Source: Pythium myriotylum (lineage: Eukaryota > Oomycota > Peronosporomycetes > Pythiales > Pythiaceae). Taken from it: 64,000 nt of DNA. The position numbers and the translations under genes were made by a program. Within the stretch, counting starts at the first letter, position 1. Each line of letters begins with the position of its first letter. Below the pieces are notes generated by a model. The model made no database searches, was not told where the DNA came from, and saw only the letters and a list, made by a program, of their open reading frames with translations. The stretch is from positions 2,170,001-2,234,000 of the forward strand of contig JALJCQ010000012.1 of the NCBI GenBank assembly GCA_023091665.1, written 5' to 3'. Below are positions 61,308 through 64,000 of the stretch, in pieces.

Positions 61308-62996
61308 ATGAAGACCGTCTCGCGGCTGGCGCGCAGCCTCAAGCAAGGTGAGTGGCCCACGCTGTCGCGCGGCTCGCGCGCTCTCGATCGCGGCCTCTCG
61401 CGCCGCGCGGCGACCGCTACAAGCGCCGCAATCTCACTGACCCTCTCGCGTTGTTTCTGCTCGTAGTGCGCGAGTTCCGCACGTCGGCGGTCGTGGCCAA
61501 TGCGGTAAGAACGCCTCGCTGGGTTGTCCGTAGAGACGCGGCGCACTGACGGACGCGGTTCCCTTGCTCTGGCGTGGATGCAGGCGACCGAAGGCCCCGC
61601 CATGACCCGTGTCTACGGTGGCCTCAAGGACGAGGACCGTATCTTCACCAACCTCTACGGTGAGGATACGTGGCGCGTGGACGGCGCGCTCCGTCGTGGC
61701 GACTGGTACCGCACCAAGGACCTGCTCTGCATGGGCCCGGAGTGGATCATCCAGGAGATCAAGGACTCGGGGCTCCGTGGCCGTGGTGGCGCCGGTTTCC
61801 CGTCCGGCCTCAAGTGGTCGTTCATGCCCAAGCAGACCGACGGCCGCCCGTCGTTCCTCGTCGTGAACGCTGATGAGTCGGAGCCTGGCACGTGCAAGGA
61901 TCGCGAGATCATGCGCAAGGACCCACACAAGCTCGTCGAGGGATGCTTGATCGCTGGTTTCGCCATGCGTGCGCGTGCGGCGTACATCTACATCCGTGGA
62001 GAGTTCTTCAACGAGGCGCTCATCCTTCAGGAAGCCATCCACGAGGCTTACCAGAAGGGCTTCCTCGGCCGCAACGCTTGCGGATCGGGCTACGACTTCG
62101 ATGTCTACCTCCACCGTGGTGCAGGTGCCTACATTTGCGGTGAAGAGACTGGTCTGCTTGAGAGTCTTGAGGGCCGCCAGGGTAAGCCGCGTCTCAAGCC
62201 GCCATTCCCGGCGAACACCGGCCTTTATGGCTGCCCGACGACCGTGACCAACGTGGAGACGGTCTCGGTGTCCCCGACGATTCTTCGTCGTGGTGCGTCG
62301 TGGTTCTCGAGCCTCGGCCGCAAGAACAACCACGGCACCAAGCTCTTCTGTATCTCTGGCCACGTCAACAACCCGTGCACGGTCGAAGAAGAGATGAGCA
62401 TTTCGCTTCGTGACCTCATTGAACGTCACTGTGGCGGTGTGCGCGGTGGCTGGGAGAACCTTCAGGCCTGTATCCCGGGTGGTTCCTCCGTCCCGGTGCT
62501 CGACGAGGAGTTGTGCCAGGACATCATGATGGACTTCGACGACCTCAAGCAGCGCGGTGGTTCCGGTCTCGGCACTGCTGCTGTCACCATCTTCGATAAG
62601 AGCGTTGACATGGTCGGTGCTATTCGCCGTCTCTCCCACTTCTACACGCACGAGAGTTGTGGCCAGTGTACGCCGTGCCGTGAGGGTACGGGCTGGATGG
62701 AGTCGATCCTCACGCGTATGGAGAAGGGTGAAGCCGACTTGGAGGAGATCCCGATGCTTGAGGAGATCTCGCGCCAGATCGAGGGTCACACTATTTGCGC
62801 TCTTGGTGATGCCGCCGCCTGGCCAGTGCAGGGCTTGATTCGCAAGTTCAAGCACAAGCTTGTTGAGCGCATCGAGGACCCGTCGTCGTTCAAGAAGGAG
62901 GACCACTTCCAGAAGTCGTGGCCTGGCGCTCCATTCAAGAACCACGAATGGGTGCAGAAGTTCGCCGACGGCAGCAGCTACAAGGCCACCGCATAA
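61308..62996 (+). CDS. NDUFV1: NADH dehydrogenase (complex I) 51-kDa flavoprotein subunit
   Basis: This complex I subunit binds NADH, FMN and cluster N3 at the entry of the electron path. Exons 61308-61347 and 61467-61504 encode a mitochondrial presequence ([18 protein letters not shown]). Exon 3 (61584-62996) encodes the mature protein. Visible motifs are the NADH/FMN loop [49 protein letters not shown], and the 4Fe-4S ligands in [15 protein letters not shown] with the fourth Cys in [13 protein letters not shown]. All ligand cysteines are present and the length fits (about 496 aa). Introns of 119 and 79 bp keep frame. Confidence 0.96.
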
Positions 62997-63130
62997 GTCT
63001 CCTGATCTTGTGGTGGCGTCGAGCTGGCAGGATGTAAGCTACCGATGTTCGATATTGCGTCCGTGCCTTTCTCATGAATAAAAAGAATGATGATTACAAA
63101 CGAGATCCACTGCGTAAGCGGCATTCTTCT

Positions 63131-63998
<868 letters not shown>

Positions 63999-64000
63999 TG

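Overview
The window is gene-dense nuclear DNA of an oomycete, most likely a Peronosporales/Pythiales water mould (Phytophthora/Pythium-like); the genus cannot be fixed from the sequence alone. The evidence is eukaryotic gene structure with short GT-AG introns (mostly about 55-75 bp), a fused DHFR-thymidylate synthase, a CBM20-bearing trehalose-phosphate synthase, six-cysteine elicitin domains and CBEL-type CBM1+PAN/Apple modules (the last two are oomycete hallmarks), and genes for flagellated cells (CLUAP1/IFT38, TBC1D31) that fit a zoospore producer. I saw no transposon, rRNA array, intact tRNA or CRISPR array. Many minus-strand genes are mirrored by long antisense reading frames caused by GC-rich codon use; those are not annotated.

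Layout. 1-6 kb: 3' end of mitochondrial Phe-tRNA synthetase, a damaged-looking membrane-protein locus, a DENN-domain protein and a PH-domain protein. 6-12 kb: DHFR-TS (minus) diverging from an R2R3-MYB gene (seven exons reconstructed). 12-15 kb: a WASP-like Arp2/3 activator carrying both PH and PX domains. 15-24 kb: a small mitochondrial membrane protein, a PLP enzyme of the ACC-deaminase/D-cysteine desulfhydrase type, CLUAP1/IFT38, a DUF6818-type DNA-binding protein, a probable NELF-A homologue, a secreted ependymin-like protein and a 7-TM protein. 24.5-32.2 kb: one giant secreted protein (2,556 aa) with five virtually identical DNase I-like (EEP) nuclease/phosphatase domains, two elicitin domains, a Thr/Pro stalk and three CBM1+PAN modules. 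33-48 kb: a UBE2S-like E2, a multi-TM WW protein, a USP32-like deubiquitinase with an added PX domain and a CaaX box, and the centriolar Rab-GAP-like TBC1D31. 48.1-49.7 kb: a near-perfect inverted duplication of about 679 bp arms carrying two divergent copies of a B12D/MLRQ complex-I-type gene. 49.8-64 kb: a DDX21-like RNA helicase, trehalose-6-phosphate synthase, an eIF4E-family protein, a membrane-anchored trehalase, TFIIS, NDUFV1 (complex I 51 kDa) and a SIW14-type atypical dual-specificity phosphatase.

How genes relate. Many neighbours are divergent pairs with 0.16-0.5 kb between start codons (DUF6818/NELF-A, mitochondrial protein/PLP enzyme, UBE2S/WW protein, helicase/TPS, TFIIS/NDUFV1), suggesting shared promoters. 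Trehalose synthesis (TPS) and breakdown (trehalase) lie 1.4 kb apart around eIF4E. NELF-A and TFIIS both act on RNA polymerase II elongation; NDUFV1 and the B12D pair are both respiratory-chain genes. The strongest candidate for an undescribed system is the nuclease-elicitin-cellulose-binding mega-protein. Exon borders were placed by reading frame, splice signals and family conservation and may be off by a base or a few codons.
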